A DNA stretch of 64,000 bases from NCBI GenBank assembly GCA_021432605.1, contig MU271146.1, positions 868,001-932,000 on the forward strand, written 5' to 3'. The notes below the pieces were generated by a model that saw nothing but the letters and a program-made list of their open reading frames with translations, was not told where the DNA came from and made no database searches. Made by a program: the position numbers and the translations under genes. Below, piece by piece: positions 63,815-64,000 of this stretch (the stretch's first letter is position 1; each line of letters opens with the position of its first letter). This stretch comes from Coniochaeta sp. PMI_546 (lineage: Eukaryota; Ascomycota; Sordariomycetes; Coniochaetales; Coniochaetaceae).

Positions 63815-64000
63815 TGACCAATGCAGGCAGAACCGCGACGCTGGAACCGGTATTGGCAGACCTCTTCGACATGCAGTGAGAAGCTTGTCAGAAATCCAAG
63901 ACAAGACTACCTAACCTGTTTTAGTGACCATCAAAATGATTCTTGTTAGGAGCGATAGCATTCTGTGACAGGCTTCACTCATGTAAGGAAGAGAGACGAG
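62626..64000. other. Upstream region of the secreted-protein gene to the window edge
   Basis: About 1.4 kb with only short spurious frames. Apart from the GCCARG cluster, nothing is recognised. Any gene beginning beyond 64000 is outside view. Confidence 0.4.

Noticed and set aside
1-64000. CRISPR arrays, operons, riboswitches, prokaryotic origins
   Set aside because: The sequence is eukaryotic with spliceosomal introns; no arrays of regularly spaced repeats were seen.

Overview
The window is nuclear DNA of a filamentous ascomycete (Pezizomycotina, most likely Sordariomycetes; Leotiomycetes cannot be excluded). The signs are short GT-AG introns of about 50 to 170 bp, intron-containing tRNA, fungus-restricted families (AIM32, MTQ1, CYC2, GEP4, fungal BTB proteins, a fucose-lectin-like membrane protein) and a Fot1/pogo transposon. 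Gene models were built by joining exons by eye; every multi-exon model given as intact has a total coding length divisible by three.

Layout. 0-5.6 kb: 3' end of a NEO1-type P4-ATPase, then three genes for mitochondrial proteins (CYC2-like reductase, AIM32, MTQ1-like methyltransferase). 5.6-12.6 kb: accessory stretch with two BTB/POZ paralogues and a frameshifted aminoglycoside-phosphotransferase-like gene. 12.9-20.3 kb: RRP3 DEAD-box helicase, an LAT-type amino acid transporter and mitochondrial leucyl-tRNA synthetase. 20.9-40.1 kb: a larger accessory stretch holding two divergently transcribed unrecognised proteins (1203 and 663 aa), an intact pogo/Fot1 element with near-identical 60-bp inverted repeats and a TA duplication, a coiled-coil protein, two more BTB paralogues and a multi-pass membrane protein. 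41.0-45.5 kb: DHR1/ECM16 DEAH helicase head-to-head with a PAC3-like proteasome chaperone. 46.8-51.3 kb: lectin-like type II membrane protein, tRNA-Gln(CUG) with a short intron, tRNA-Arg(ACG), a small membrane protein and CutC. 51.7-55.3 kb: remnant of a NAM8-type RRM gene, a Myb/SANT-like protein and GEP4. 56.3-60.7 kb: ORC2 and an NAD kinase. 61.5-64 kb: a secreted Ala-rich protein with dibasic sites, preceded by a dense cluster of GCCARG (PacC-type) hexamers.

Housekeeping blocks (mitochondrial biogenesis, ribosome biogenesis, replication, NADP synthesis) alternate with accessory segments. The accessory segments contain the paralogues, the transposon, the gene remnants and the unrecognised proteins. 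The strongest leads are the divergent 1203/663-aa pair, the PacC-site cluster, and the four BTB genes that share one intron position.
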